64,000 nt of DNA from Nitrososphaerota archaeon (lineage in GTDB: Archaea > Thermoproteota > Nitrososphaeria > Nitrososphaerales > Gagatemarchaeaceae), in the NCBI GenBank assembly GCA_029785195.1, contig JAFMAD010000006.1:1-64000 (forward strand), in the 5' to 3' direction. The notes beneath the pieces were generated by a model. The model was given only the letters and a program-made list of their open reading frames with translations. It did no database searches and had not been told where the DNA came from. This document shows, one piece after another, positions 7,786-16,996 of the stretch. The position numbers and the translations under genes were made by a program. The stretch's first letter is position 1. The number at the start of each line of letters is the position of its first letter.

Positions 7786-9585
7786 ATGGAGCCATTCGAC
7801 GACCTGGACGGCGAGTTCAAGGCCCGGCTCAGAGAGATTGCGACCACCACCCGCTCCACGGTAGACAACTCGACCGTCACGTTCCGCACCGCAAGGATTG
7901 ACTCCGAATACACCCCCAGCGTAGTCAAGCGACTCGCGATGGGGCAGCTGGTCGCCATCCCCAATGTCCAGGCGCTGGGGGGAAGCAGCTCCTACTCCCT
8001 CTATGAGATCGCTGACGTCTATCCCATGCACTATTCGATGCTCACCCTCGACCGCTCTCAGCCTGCGGCGATCAGAACAGAGTTCATGGACCTCATCCAG
8101 AAAGAATGGGAGAAGGGCTCAAAGAGCACATGGATAGAGATAGTCGCTGCGCCGATAGGGTATGTGATGAAGACGACGGCAGCAGGTGTCTCCTACGAAA
8201 GGGGGGCGTTGGCCCCCCTCACAGGCAGCCAGGTAAGGCTACTTAGCAAGGAGGCGATAGAGGGGCTCATCTGCTTCAAGCCGCAGGGGGGCGATGCGAA
8301 CGACTACTCGCTCGGAAAGCTGCTAGGCTTCACCGACGGCTCCATACCGTTTTCAGTCAACTTGGAGCAGCTGATTCACTACATGAGCGGCACGTTCGCC
8401 TTCACCGGCAGCGGCAAGTCCAATCTCACTGCCACAGTCATACGCAAGGCGCTTCACGCCATCCCAGACCTCAAGGTGGTGATCTTCGACGTATCGGCAG
8501 AATACGGGATCCACATCCTCGACGTCCTCAACCGCCTCCCGAGCCGCGTTCTCTTCACCGACTCGTTCAAGGACAGCAAGAGCCCAGAGGCTGAATACTT
8601 CAAGCGCCACGCCACCCCCGAAGCGCTTGCCGGGAGAGAGAAGGACTTCCACCCCAAGATCGCCCAGCTCTTTGCGGCGGGGAAGGTAGAGTTCCTCCAG
8701 ACCCGGATGGCCGGGGAGGAGGACGCAGCGAGGTTCAGCACCTACGAGGGGCTCGTCGAGGTCCTGACGAACACACTCAACGAGAAGTACGGACCAGTCC
8801 AGCAGAAGATACTCGTCCCCCAGGTGATTGAGCTAATCAAGGGGTTCCTCCGCGAGAACAAGCTCGAGATAGAGGCCAGGTTCAGCGCCAGGACCATGGA
8901 CCTCATCCACAAGATCCAGCCGTTGCTCGCAGACCTCCCGGCGAACAGCGCGCTGAAGAAGGCCTTCGACAGCCTGGCCCGGATCGTGGAGTCCATCCCG
9001 GAGGTAGAAGAGGAGGAGGAAGGTTACAGCTGGAGCAAACTCTCAGAGGAGATACTCTCTACCGACAAGGATTCACCCAGGGTGTTCGTCATCAATCTCC
9101 CAGAGGCTGAAGACGCCAGGCTCGAGACCGCCAACGTCATCAACGAGGTCTTCAGAAAGCGCAAGCGGAGCTTCACCCTCTCCCCCCGGGTGCTGTTCAT
9201 AGTCGACGAGGCGCAGGAGTTCATCCCCCAGAGCACAAGGAAAGAAGACGGCACGGACGCGTCGAGCAGAGCCCTGGAGCGACTCCTCAGGCACGGGAGG
9301 AAATACCATCTCAACTGCTGGATAGGGACCCAGAGGGTCGCCAACCTGAACACCAACGCCCTCCAGCAGCTCCACAGCTACTTCGTGTCGACGATGCCGA
9401 GGCCCTACGACAGGCAGCTAGTCTCGGACACCTTCGCCATTGACGACGCCTTCATGGAACGGACGCTCGCCTTCCAGAACGGAGACTGGCTCCTGACAAG
9501 CTTCAAGGCGACGGCTACTCAGAACATCCCCGTGTTCTTCCACGCCGAGAACAACGAAGAAATCTTGGAAGAGTACCTGAAGTGA
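7786..9585 (+). CDS. herA: HerA-like DNA-translocating ATPase
   Basis: The 599-residue protein has a HerA/FtsK-type P-loop domain. Walker A is AFTGSGKS at about residues 205-212, Walker B is LFIVDEAQEF at about 468-477, and a following GTQRVANLN segment fits the sensor region. An N-terminal beta-rich part of about 150 residues matches the HAS-barrel position of HerA. A long insertion with an acidic run (EVEEEEEGYSW, about 405-415) sits between the Walker motifs. HerA hexamers pump DNA and feed it to NurA. It lies immediately downstream of the long NurA-like gene. It is longer than typical HerA (about 500), so it may be a divergent paralogue rather than the housekeeping copy. Confidence 0.88.
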   Translation: MEPFDDLDGEFKARLREIATTTRSTVDNSTVTFRTARIDSEYTPSVVKRLAMGQLVAIPNVQALGGSSSYSLYEIADVYPMHYSMLTLDRSQPAAIRTEFMDLIQKEWEKGSKSTWIEIVAAPIGYVMKTTAAGVSYERGALAPLTGSQVRLLSKEAIEGLICFKPQGGDANDYSLGKLLGFTDGSIPFSVNLEQLIHYMSGTFAFTGSGKSNLTATVIRKALHAIPDLKVVIFDVSAEYGIHILDVLNRLPSRVLFTDSFKDSKSPEAEYFKRHATPEALAGREKDFHPKIAQLFAAGKVEFLQTRMAGEEDAARFSTYEGLVEVLTNTLNEKYGPVQQKILVPQVIELIKGFLRENKLEIEARFSARTMDLIHKIQPLLADLPANSALKKAFDSLARIVESIPEVEEEEEGYSWSKLSEEILSTDKDSPRVFVINLPEAEDARLETANVINEVFRKRKRSFTLSPRVLFIVDEAQEFIPQSTRKEDGTDASSRALERLLRHGRKYHLNCWIGTQRVANLNTNALQQLHSYFVSTMPRPYDRQLVSDTFAIDDAFMERTLAFQNGDWLLTSFKATATQNIPVFFHAENNEEILEEYLK

Positions 9586-9607
9586 GCCCCGGCCGCCTCA
9601 CCGGCGG

Positions 9608-11095
9608 TCACTCGGGCGGGACGCCACGTTCTGAGTTGTATCCCACCTTCTGTCTCTTCGTCATGTAGGCCGGGACCGCGGCGAACAGGCTGATGAAGCC
9701 CATTATCAAGAATACGCTGTGCAGCGACCCGACGAACCGTTCCAGGACGGCGCAGGGCCCGGCTGGCGGGCAGATCGAAGAGGCGGTCCCGGCGAAGATC
9801 CCCTGGAGGACCGAGGTAGGGACGCTGGTCGCCATCACGGCGAACGCGAGCCCGAGGCTGAGCAGGAAGCCGGTGTTCACCAGGGTCGAGTTCATCCCCG
9901 ACGCTATCCCCCTTCTAGCCGCAGGGGTCGCATTCATCACCGAAGCCACGTTGGGCGCCACGAACATGCCGCCGCCGGCCCCCGCCAGCACCATGGGGAC
10001 CAGTAGCTCAAGATAGTCAGACGAGTTCCCGAAGGGGAAAAGCCCGAACCAGAACAGCGCCACCGAAATGACGAGCAGCCCCCCCGTTGTCAGCCCCCTG
10101 GACCATGCCTTGTCTGAAAGGTAGCCGCTCAAGGGGCCGAGCGTAACGAAGGCGATCGAAAACGGGATGAGCCAGAGACCTGCCGTGAAGGCGTCGAGGA
10201 GGAGCACCCCTTGGAAGTAGAAGACGAGGACCAGTGAAACCCCTCCCCTGGCGATTGAAGCGAGAAGGTTGCTCGCCATCCCCGTGGCGAATGCCTTGAT
10301 CTTGAACAGAGACAGGTCCATCAGTGGGTACCGCACCTTCGTCTCAGTGACCACGAAGCCCGCCACCATGATTACCCCCACCAGCATCACCCCCAGATAG
10401 GCAGGGGCCCAACCGACAAGGGCACCGAGCATCAGACCGACGAGGAATGCCGTCAGACCCCCTGAAAAGAGAACGTTCCCCAGGATGTCCAGCCTCTCGC
10501 CCCGGCGCGGCTCAGAAAGCTCCTTGAGCTTGAAGTAAGCCCAGACGGTGGCGAAAGACCCGAAGGGGATGTTGATCCAGAATATCGACCTCCACCCCAG
10601 GAACGACCCCGCGAGTATCCCGCCGAGCGCCAGGCCGAAGACAGACCCGACGGTCCCGGCGACCTGGTTGAGCCCCAGGGCCCTCCCACGCTCTGTGGCA
10701 GGGAACGCGTCGGTGAGGAGGGCGGCGGCGTTGGAGAAGATGAGCGCCCCGCCGGACCCCTGCACCAGCCTGAACCCAACGAGGGCCAGCCCGGTCGGCG
10801 CGACGCTGCACAGGGCAGAGCCGACGGTGAAGAGGGCGAAGCCGAGGTTGTAGAGCTTCACCCTCCCGAAGATGTCCGAGAGCCTCCCGAACGTCATCAA
10901 GAGGGAAGCGGTCACCAGGATGTACCCCATTATGATCCAGACCGCCTCGAAGGGGGTCGCGTGCAGGTCCTTGGTAATGGTCGGGAGGGCAATGAGCACT
11001 ATGTTTGAGTCGAGGACCGCCATGAATGCGCCTATGGTGGTGTTGATGAGGACCACGTACTTGTACTGGAGACCCAAGTTTGGCGTCCCTCGCAT
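9608..11095 (-). CDS. MFS drug/solute exporter, DHA2 (14-TM) type
   Basis: The 495-residue membrane protein begins with a hydrophobic helix, shows the MFS loop motif GRLSDIFGR near residue 70, and has about 14 hydrophobic segments, which fits the EmrB/QacA-like DHA2 family of proton-driven exporters. Conserved motif C-like glycines are visible (NQVAGTVGSVFGLALGG). The short Cys-containing loop SSICPPAGPCAVLE near the C-terminus lies between two late membrane segments and is probably exposed on the cell surface. Substrate cannot be predicted. It stands alone and converges on the NurA/HerA operon. Confidence 0.9.
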   Translation of the reverse strand: MRGTPNLGLQYKYVVLINTTIGAFMAVLDSNIVLIALPTITKDLHATPFEAVWIIMGYILVTASLLMTFGRLSDIFGRVKLYNLGFALFTVGSALCSVAPTGLALVGFRLVQGSGGALIFSNAAALLTDAFPATERGRALGLNQVAGTVGSVFGLALGGILAGSFLGWRSIFWINIPFGSFATVWAYFKLKELSEPRRGERLDILGNVLFSGGLTAFLVGLMLGALVGWAPAYLGVMLVGVIMVAGFVVTETKVRYPLMDLSLFKIKAFATGMASNLLASIARGGVSLVLVFYFQGVLLLDAFTAGLWLIPFSIAFVTLGPLSGYLSDKAWSRGLTTGGLLVISVALFWFGLFPFGNSSDYLELLVPMVLAGAGGGMFVAPNVASVMNATPAARRGIASGMNSTLVNTGFLLSLGLAFAVMATSVPTSVLQGIFAGTASSICPPAGPCAVLERFVGSLHSVFLIMGFISLFAAVPAYMTKRQKVGYNSERGVPPE

Positions 11096-11648
11096 GAGTT
11101 TCGGATAAGTGTGTCTTATGGGGCGTAGTCTGTCTCTGCTGCCGTGTTTCCAGGGACACAGACCGCCATGGGGCAGATGAACACGGGCTAATCCGCTCCT
11201 GTTTTTTGGCGCTCAGGGTCAATGGGGGGCGCAAAAAGACGAATTGCCCTTGGGCGAGCTCAACCAGACCAGTTCAAGGCTGCTTTCAGGGGCCGTCGAG
11301 ATGTTAAAAGGCGGACGAATGTTCAGCATGTGTCCGGTCCAGGTAAGGTTGCCCTTGCATCTCAGCGGTCGCGCTGAGGACGACGAACGGTCGAAGTCGG
11401 AGCATGCCCGCGACGGGCAGAGGGTCTCGTGCATGTCAAGAAAGAACCCGTCCCAAACTGACCGGCCATCCGTACAGGTATCAGACAGGGCTCTCGCAAG
11501 GACAGGGCAAACCCCTACAGGCAAGAATGCGCGACTAACTCTCCCTGCCCGTCCAGCCCTGCCAAAGCCAGCTGGACGCAGCGGTGCGGGCACCCTCGAA
11601 CGGGAAGCGGCTACCTATCAGTGTTGCATGGAGAGCCGCGCCATTCGG
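11096..11648. other. Intergenic stretch without a supported gene
   Basis: Open frames exist on both strands here (for example 11244-11726 plus, 11219-11593 minus), but they are compositionally random-looking, overlap each other and lack promoters or domain motifs. I see no tRNA, repeat array or clear RNA gene. Confidence 0.5.
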
Positions 11649-12089
11649 TCACTTCCATCCAACCAAGACCCTGTGCTCCACTCGCATGCACCTGTCCATC
11701 ACAAAGTCTATCTTCGCGTCCGATAGGATCCTCTTCGCCTCCTCGTTCTCCAGCCCCAGCTGGCCCCAGAAGACGAAAGGCCGTCCTGTGCTCTTCTTCA
11801 TCTCCGCCACCTGCCTGGCTATCTCGGGGAACTCCTCCGCTGGCCTGAACACGTCGACCACCTCCACCTTCTCTGCCACCTCTCTGGGGATCCCAGCGAG
11901 CGTCGGATACGCCTTGTTCCCGTTCACCACGTCCGCGGTAGGGTTGACGGGGATGATGGTGTAGCCCTGCGCCTGGAGGTACGCGGGGACTGTGAACGCC
12001 TCTTTCTCCGGGTTCTTTGACGCCCCGACAACCGCTATTGTCCTGTACTGCTTCATCACTTCGGCTGGAATGACTGTGAACTTCTCCAT
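11649..12089 (-). CDS. CoA-binding domain protein (Rossmann fold)
   Basis: The 146-residue protein is a stand-alone CoA-binding domain (YccU/CoA_binding_2 type): IAVVGASKNPEKEA at about residues 18-31 is the nucleotide-binding loop, followed by the family strand YTIIPVNPT and VVDVFRPAEEFPEIA. Such proteins bind CoA or related nucleotides in the cytoplasm; their physiological role is not established. The divergent-side neighbour is the HxlR regulator, 117 bp away on the same strand. Confidence 0.92.
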   Translation of the reverse strand: MEKFTVIPAEVMKQYRTIAVVGASKNPEKEAFTVPAYLQAQGYTIIPVNPTADVVNGNKAYPTLAGIPREVAEKVEVVDVFRPAEEFPEIARQVAEMKKSTGRPFVFWGQLGLENEEAKRILSDAKIDFVMDRCMRVEHRVLVGWK

Positions 12090-12206
12090 GGAGGCTTCGC
12101 TCCCTCCCCGGTTAATACGGCTGTCGGGGTTTGCCGCTCCCCGGTGGGAATGTCGAGTCCAAGGCCTCCGTGCCGATCTGGCAGGTCCGGCGGCCTGAGG
12201 ACCTTC

Positions 12207-12590
12207 TCACCTGAGGACCAGGAACTCTTTGCTGTTCGGTTCCTTGCCAGCCCAGCGCTTCGACCACGAAGCCAGCTCCAGTAGAATCTTGTAGATTTCA
12301 TGCCCCTTCACGGTGAGAGAATACTCTATCCTCGGCTTCTCTTCCGCATAGACCTTCCTCTGCACAACGCCGAACTTCTCCAGCTGCGAGAGGCGCTCTG
12401 CAAGCGAGGTGGCGCTTATCCCGACTATGTGCCGTTTCAGCTCGTTGAATCTGGTTGGCTCTATCTGGCCCAACATGTGAATCGTAGGCAGGGTCCAAGT
12501 CCTGGTGATCTCGTTCCATGTCTGATGCACGACCGCACAAGAGTCCAGAGCCTTCCGGTCGAGCTGTTCTGACTTGACTAGACTGACCAT
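12207..12590 (-). CDS. HxlR-type winged-helix regulator
   Basis: I place the start at the ATG at 12590 because a TTTAAA element at 12618-12623 lies about 30 bp upstream, giving 127 residues (family usual 100-130). The HxlR fold is visible: WTLPTIHMLG, FNELKRHIVGISATSLAERLSQLE as the recognition region, and the wing with the usual YSLTVKGHEI. HxlR proteins often sense oxidants or aldehydes through cysteines; here one cysteine (DSCAVVH, about residue 17) lies near the N-terminus at the position commonly used. It diverges from the HtrA-like protease gene. Confidence 0.88.
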   Translation of the reverse strand: MVSLVKSEQLDRKALDSCAVVHQTWNEITRTWTLPTIHMLGQIEPTRFNELKRHIVGISATSLAERLSQLEKFGVVQRKVYAEEKPRIEYSLTVKGHEIYKILLELASWSKRWAGKEPNSKEFLVLR

Positions 12591-12617
12591 GGCCGAACTC
12601 GTGCGGCCCGCGCTTGC

Positions 12618-12623
12618 TTTAAA
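12618..12623. promoter_or_regulatory. TATA element between hxlR-like and htrA-like genes
   Basis: TTTAAA is palindromic. It is about 30 bp from the minus-strand ATG at 12590 and about 75 bp from the plus-strand GTG at 12698, so it best fits the regulator gene; the regulator may bind nearby. Confidence 0.4.
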
Positions 12624-12697
12624 GTGTACCTGGGCCCGTCCCACACAGAGCGCCCGAGGCGGAGGACGCAACGGACACGTTTTCCCTGCGCCAAGGT

Positions 12698-13720
12698 GTG
12701 AGCGACATGTGCGCGAAGCCACTCAACAATAGTGCGGTCTGCGACGGGCTCGCCATGGCGCTTTCAGGATTCGAGTACCAGGTGACCGAAGCGGTGGAGA
12801 AAGTCAGCGGAAGCATCGTCAGCATATCAAGCACGAGGCTGGAACGGCGGTTCTTCGGCTTGGTCCCATTCGAAGGGCAAGGGTCAGGGATCATCCTGGA
12901 CAGGGGCGGGCTCATCGTCACGAACAACCACGTCATCGACGGAGCGAGCCAGGTCCAGGTCAGCCTCAAGGATGGCAGGACCTTCACGGGGGCTGTGGTC
13001 GGCTCCGACGAGGCCACGGACGTAGCCGTCATCAGGGTGGATGAATCGCAGCTCCCGGCGGCAGACCTCGGCGACTCTGAGTCGGTCCGGGTGGGGCAGT
13101 TCGTCCTCGCCATCGGCAATGCATTGGCTCTACCCGGCGGACCTACCATCTCGATGGGCGTGCTAAGTGCGAAGGGGCGGCCTCTCCCGGGGACCGATTT
13201 CATCTTCGAAGGCCTCCTGCAGACCGACGCGGCGGTCAACCCTGGCAACAGCGGAGGGCCCCTGGCAGACCTCGGTGGAAAGATCATAGGGATGACCACC
13301 ATGATGATCCCCTACGCCCAGGGGATGGGGTTCGCCATCCCGATAAACACGGTCAAGAAAATCGCCCAGGAGATACTCGAGAGCGGCAGGGTCAGCCGGC
13401 GGTGGATCGGAATCTCAGGGGTCGATGTGACCCCTCAACTGGCCCGCAGATACAACCTGCAGGCCGACCGAGGGTTTCTCGTGGCCGAGGTTGTCCCCAG
13501 GAGCCCAGCGTACTACTCGGGGCTCCGAAACGGAGACGTCATAGTAGCCGCCGACGGCGCCGAGGTCAAGCAGACCAAGGACCTCCTGCTGGCGGTCTCG
13601 AGGTCCCAGGCAGGCGGCCGCATCAGGCTCGAGGTCAACAGGCTCGGGCGGATCGGGCCGCTTGACGTCAGCCCGACGGACGCGCCTCCTCTCCTGCAGT
13701 CCCAGGGGAGACAGGGCTGA
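12698..13720 (+). CDS. HtrA/Deg-type serine protease with PDZ domain
   Basis: The 340-residue protein carries a complete trypsin-like catalytic triad: His in TNNHVIDG (about residue 78), Asp in EATDVAVIRVD (about 108) and the nucleophile Ser in NPGNSGGPLAD (about 187). A single PDZ domain follows (about 245-330, with RGFLVAEVVPRSPAYYSGL). No signal peptide or membrane anchor is evident, so it looks cytosolic, unlike bacterial periplasmic DegP. HtrA proteins degrade or chaperone misfolded proteins. The GTG at 12698 is the longest start; ATG at 12707 is an alternative. Confidence 0.93.
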   Translation: MSDMCAKPLNNSAVCDGLAMALSGFEYQVTEAVEKVSGSIVSISSTRLERRFFGLVPFEGQGSGIILDRGGLIVTNNHVIDGASQVQVSLKDGRTFTGAVVGSDEATDVAVIRVDESQLPAADLGDSESVRVGQFVLAIGNALALPGGPTISMGVLSAKGRPLPGTDFIFEGLLQTDAAVNPGNSGGPLADLGGKIIGMTTMMIPYAQGMGFAIPINTVKKIAQEILESGRVSRRWIGISGVDVTPQLARRYNLQADRGFLVAEVVPRSPAYYSGLRNGDVIVAADGAEVKQTKDLLLAVSRSQAGGRIRLEVNRLGRIGPLDVSPTDAPPLLQSQGRQG

Positions 13721-13840
13721 CCGACCGTCGACAGGACGAAGCGGCTCGCCGTCCGCTCTTGGCGTTCCACGCTGTCGTCTCAGGCAGCCTCCGCGCCCAG
13801 CCCTGAACCACTTATAGCGAGGGCTGGCCCCCGCCAACCG

Positions 13841-13846
13841 TTTATA
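13841..13846 (+). promoter_or_regulatory. TATA element of the sugar nucleotidyltransferase gene
   Basis: TTTATA lies 23-28 bp upstream of the ATG at 13869, giving an almost leaderless mRNA. Confidence 0.5.
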
Positions 13847-13868
13847 CCGAAAGCCCCGCGGGGGGGCC

Positions 13869-14612
13869 ATGCGCCGTGTCACCCAGGCCGCCATACTATG
13901 CGGCGGGAGGGGGGAACGGCTGAAACCCCTCACAGACTACTTCCAGAAGGTCATGATACCTATCGGGCCAAAGAAGCTCCCCCTCCTGGCCTACACCATA
14001 GCGATCATGAAGCGCCATGGAATCACCAACATCGCCCTGCTTACCGGATACAGGTCTGAGGACATAAGGCGGTACTTCGGCGACGGCTCGCAGCATGGGG
14101 TGAAGCTGTCCTACTCCGAGGACCCGAAGGGGCTGAAGGGGAGCCTGAATGCGGTAGCTCACGCCCTGCGAGACGGCGCCATACGCTGCGACGAGCTCCT
14201 GGTCTACTATGGAGACATCCTGACGGACCTCGACGTCACCCAGCTCCTCGCGACCCACCGCAGGACCAAGGCGGACCTCACTCTCGTCCTCGACAGGGGC
14301 TACTCCCTCCCCGTGGGGGTGGCCGATGTCAACGACGGGCAGGTGACGTCATTCCGGGAGAAGCCGAGGCTCGACCTGACAGTGACCACCGGACCGATGG
14401 TTGTCGGCCCGAGGGGGATGGCCCTGATGGGCAAATTGGCCGGCCGCAAGCGACCAGACCTCATGACAGACTTCGTCCCTGAGATGATCCACAGAGGCGG
14501 GAAGGTGAGCGCCTTCTACACCGAGAAGGAGTGGTTCGACGTCGGCACCGTCTCGACCTTCATGAAGCTCAACGAGGAGCTCGCCAGGCATCCGCTAGCG
14601 TACGTGGGCTGA
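13869..14612 (+). CDS. Sugar-1-phosphate nucleotidyltransferase
   Basis: The 247-residue protein has the nucleotidyltransferase signature CGGRGERLKPLT at about residues 9-20 and the following KVMIPIGPKKLP (usually K-P-M-[IVL]-P-[IV]). The acidic metal-site region LLVYYGDILTDLD at about 112-124 is also conserved. It would join an NTP to a hexose 1-phosphate to make an NDP-sugar for surface glycans. The length matches the catalytic domain only; there is no left-handed beta-helix acetyltransferase domain as in GlmU. The sugar specificity is not visible. Confidence 0.9.
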   Translation: MRRVTQAAILCGGRGERLKPLTDYFQKVMIPIGPKKLPLLAYTIAIMKRHGITNIALLTGYRSEDIRRYFGDGSQHGVKLSYSEDPKGLKGSLNAVAHALRDGAIRCDELLVYYGDILTDLDVTQLLATHRRTKADLTLVLDRGYSLPVGVADVNDGQVTSFREKPRLDLTVTTGPMVVGPRGMALMGKLAGRKRPDLMTDFVPEMIHRGGKVSAFYTEKEWFDVGTVSTFMKLNEELARHPLAYVG

Positions 14613-14625
14613 TGCGAAGAGCCTG

Positions 14626-15753
14626 TCAGTCCTCGCGCCAACGGAAGAACTTCACAGCCAGGGCGAAGACCACCACTGAGATAGCCAGCAGCAGCGCCAT
14701 GTCGGTGTAGGCGGCTTCGAAGTTGCCGTAGATCATCACCTCGTTCAACCCGTCGATCATGTAATAGAGAGGCAGGACGTGGGCGACCGCCTGGAGGTAC
14801 TTGGGCATAGAGCTCACGGGGAAGAACGTCCCAGAGAGGAACATCATAGGGAACGTCACGAGGTTGCCTACGACCGACGCCGCTTCGGGGGTGTTGGAGA
14901 CGGTCCCCACCAACATCCCAAGGGAGACGAAGAAGAACGGCCCAAGCAGAAGGAACATGCCTATCCCCCAGTTCAGCGCTATGTGGGCGCCGAACACGTA
15001 GACCCCGACCGCTGTCATCAGGACGAAGGAGACCACGGTGGTGCAGACGTACCAGATTATCTTCGACAGCAGCCACTCCGTCTTGGTGAGGGGCGTGAGC
15101 GACAGCAGTTTGAACACCTTGTCGCGTCGGTAGGTGGAGCTCATGTTGACCATTGCAAACATGGGGCTGGTAAGGGCGGCGAACCCTATGAGGCCGGGGA
15201 CGAGGAAGTCGATGTACTTGTAGTTGGAAGACACGGCGGTCCGCGACGCTATGCCTACATGATGCACCCCGGTGGCGCCACGCACGTTGAACCCGTTAAC
15301 CACCTCTGCGACTATCCCTGAGACAACAGCACTTGTGGTCGACGAGGGATTGCCGAAGACAGTCACGTTCACATCCTGGCCCGACTCGAAGGCAAGGCTG
15401 AAGTTGGCAGGGATGACTATGCCGTCTGAGGCTGACTTCGAAGAGAGGTACTGCGAGAAGTTAACGTCCGTCGGGGCGAGCCTCAGGCACAGGCCCGCGC
15501 TGCTGCTGTTGCTGCAGTAGTTCGACGTGCTGTTCAGGGCGGAAACGAAGGCCGCCCCCACCGGGCCTATGTCATTGTTCTGCACGTAGACCGTGGACTG
15601 GCTGACCCCTCCCCCGGAGAAGATCGCCCCGAAGAGCAGGATGAGTATGACAGGGAAGACAAGCGTGAAGAAGAAACCCTCCCTGCTCCTGAGGCTCGAC
15701 CTGCCATAGACCTTCAGGTCGGACATCGTCCTGCTCAGGCTGAACCTCATCAC
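14626..15753 (-). CDS. ABC-2 type exporter permease
   Basis: The 375-residue protein has one N-terminal membrane helix (VFPVILILLFGAIF), a large extracytoplasmic domain of about 150 residues with several cysteine and N-x-S/T sites, and a C-terminal block of five hydrophobic helices, which is the ABC-2 (YhfK/DrrB-like) layout. It starts inside the end of the ATPase gene (ATGA overlap, 15750-15753), so the two are translationally coupled and form one exporter. Substrate unknown. Confidence 0.9.
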   Translation of the reverse strand: MMRFSLSRTMSDLKVYGRSSLRSREGFFFTLVFPVILILLFGAIFSGGGVSQSTVYVQNNDIGPVGAAFVSALNSTSNYCSNSSSAGLCLRLAPTDVNFSQYLSSKSASDGIVIPANFSLAFESGQDVNVTVFGNPSSTTSAVVSGIVAEVVNGFNVRGATGVHHVGIASRTAVSSNYKYIDFLVPGLIGFAALTSPMFAMVNMSSTYRRDKVFKLLSLTPLTKTEWLLSKIIWYVCTTVVSFVLMTAVGVYVFGAHIALNWGIGMFLLLGPFFFVSLGMLVGTVSNTPEAASVVGNLVTFPMMFLSGTFFPVSSMPKYLQAVAHVLPLYYMIDGLNEVMIYGNFEAAYTDMALLLAISVVVFALAVKFFRWRED

Positions 15754-16670
15754 TCTCCCCCCTCCCCGACGCCCCCGCTTTCGCCGACCAGCTTGAGGAA
15801 GACGTCTTCCAGGCTATCCCTCCTGACCGTGAGGTCTTCCCAGGCGGCTCCGGACTCCTCGATGGCGCCGAGCGCCGCCATGGCGTCGGCCTTGTCCCTC
15901 AGGAAGATGGTCACTTCGCCCGCGCCGCCTTCCACACGCAGTCTCGTGTTCTCCCTGAGATACTTCAAGAGGTCGTCGCCCCCCTTCACCACCATCCGCT
16001 GCCCCGACCCGAACCTTGACTCTATCTCCTCAGTGGTCCCCATGGCGACGATCTTCCCGTGCTTCATTATCGCGACCCTGTCGGCAAGCTCCTCTGCCTC
16101 CTCGAGGTAGTGGGTGGTCAGCATCACAGTCCTCCCTTCGTCCTTGAGCTTCCTGACCACCTCCCAGACTGCCCTCCGCGCCTGCGGGTCCAGGCCTGTC
16201 GTAGGCTCGTCCAGGAAGATGACATGTGGGTCGTTGACAAGCGAGAGCGCCATGCCCAGCTTCTGCTTCTGCCCTCCCGAAAGGTTCTGGAACCAGACGT
16301 TGGAAGCGTCGTCAAGAATCACCCTCCTCAGAAGCTCGTCTGGGTCCACCTTTTTCCCGAAGAGCGCACCGTAGTAGGAGATGGCCTCCTTGGGGGTAGG
16401 GTAGTCCAGAAACTTGAACCCCTGGGGGATGACGCCGATTCTCTTGTGCAGCTCGTACCCCGACGCCCATGGGTCGAGCCCCAGGACCTTGGCGGTCCCC
16501 GAGTCCTTGTTCCTCAGCCCCTCGAGAATCTCGATGGTGGTAGTCTTCCCCGCCCCGTTGGGCCCCAGCAGGGAGAAGACCTCCCCCTCCTCCACCGAGA
16601 ACGATGTCCCGTCCACGGCCTGGATGTCGCCGTACTTCTTCTTGAGACCGCTCACTTCGATGGCAGGCAC
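15750..16670 (-). CDS. ABC exporter ATP-binding subunit
   Basis: The 306-residue ATPase is complete: Walker A GPNGAGKTTT (about residues 37-46), signature LSGGQKQKLG (about 139-148), Walker B VIFLDEPTTGLD (about 158-170) and the switch His in TTHYLEEAEEL. The C-terminal 80 residues form the accessory domain usual in DrrA/CcmA-like exporter ATPases. It pairs with the overlapping permease gene downstream. Confidence 0.95.
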   Translation of the reverse strand: MPAIEVSGLKKKYGDIQAVDGTSFSVEEGEVFSLLGPNGAGKTTTIEILEGLRNKDSGTAKVLGLDPWASGYELHKRIGVIPQGFKFLDYPTPKEAISYYGALFGKKVDPDELLRRVILDDASNVWFQNLSGGQKQKLGMALSLVNDPHVIFLDEPTTGLDPQARRAVWEVVRKLKDEGRTVMLTTHYLEEAEELADRVAIMKHGKIVAMGTTEEIESRFGSGQRMVVKGGDDLLKYLRENTRLRVEGGAGEVTIFLRDKADAMAALGAIEESGAAWEDLTVRRDSLEDVFLKLVGESGGVGEGGE

Positions 16671-16713
16671 TTCAGGGCCGCGGCTCGCTTTGGCTATAAA
16701 TGGAGTAGGTGAC

Positions 16714-16935
16714 CTATCCGCGTGCCACGTGCATCCAGCCCCGGGCGCCCCCGCCCAAGAGGCGCCTCCCGAACAGGATCATCGCGATTCCCCCCAGCAC
16801 TAGGGCCATGGCTACCAACACCGCGAGGAGCTGCAGGATGACCACGATGATGCTCACCACGAAGCCGGCCAGGAGGACGAGTATGGCCGCCCCGAGGAGG
16901 ATCATCAGCACCCCCGCCACCTGAGACCTGTGCAC
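16714..16935 (-). CDS. Small two-helix membrane protein
   Basis: A 73-residue, very hydrophobic protein with two long membrane segments (about residues 8-30 and 33-54) and a short basic tail. Codon use agrees with the surroundings. A TATA-like stretch on the opposite side (TATTTAT, 16957-16963) may be shared with the divergent arginase gene. Function unknown. Confidence 0.6.
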   Translation of the reverse strand: MHRSQVAGVLMILLGAAILVLLAGFVVSIIVVILQLLAVLVAMALVLGGIAMILFGRRLLGGGARGWMHVARG

Positions 16936-16996
16936 ATGATGGCGAGCATCGGGCGCTATTTATCCTGTGGAGCGTCCCGCCGGACCGATTAATAAC

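Noticed and set aside
11219-11726. Opposed open frames in the gap before the CoA-binding protein
   Set aside because: They overlap each other, lack promoters and domain signals, and have random-like composition.
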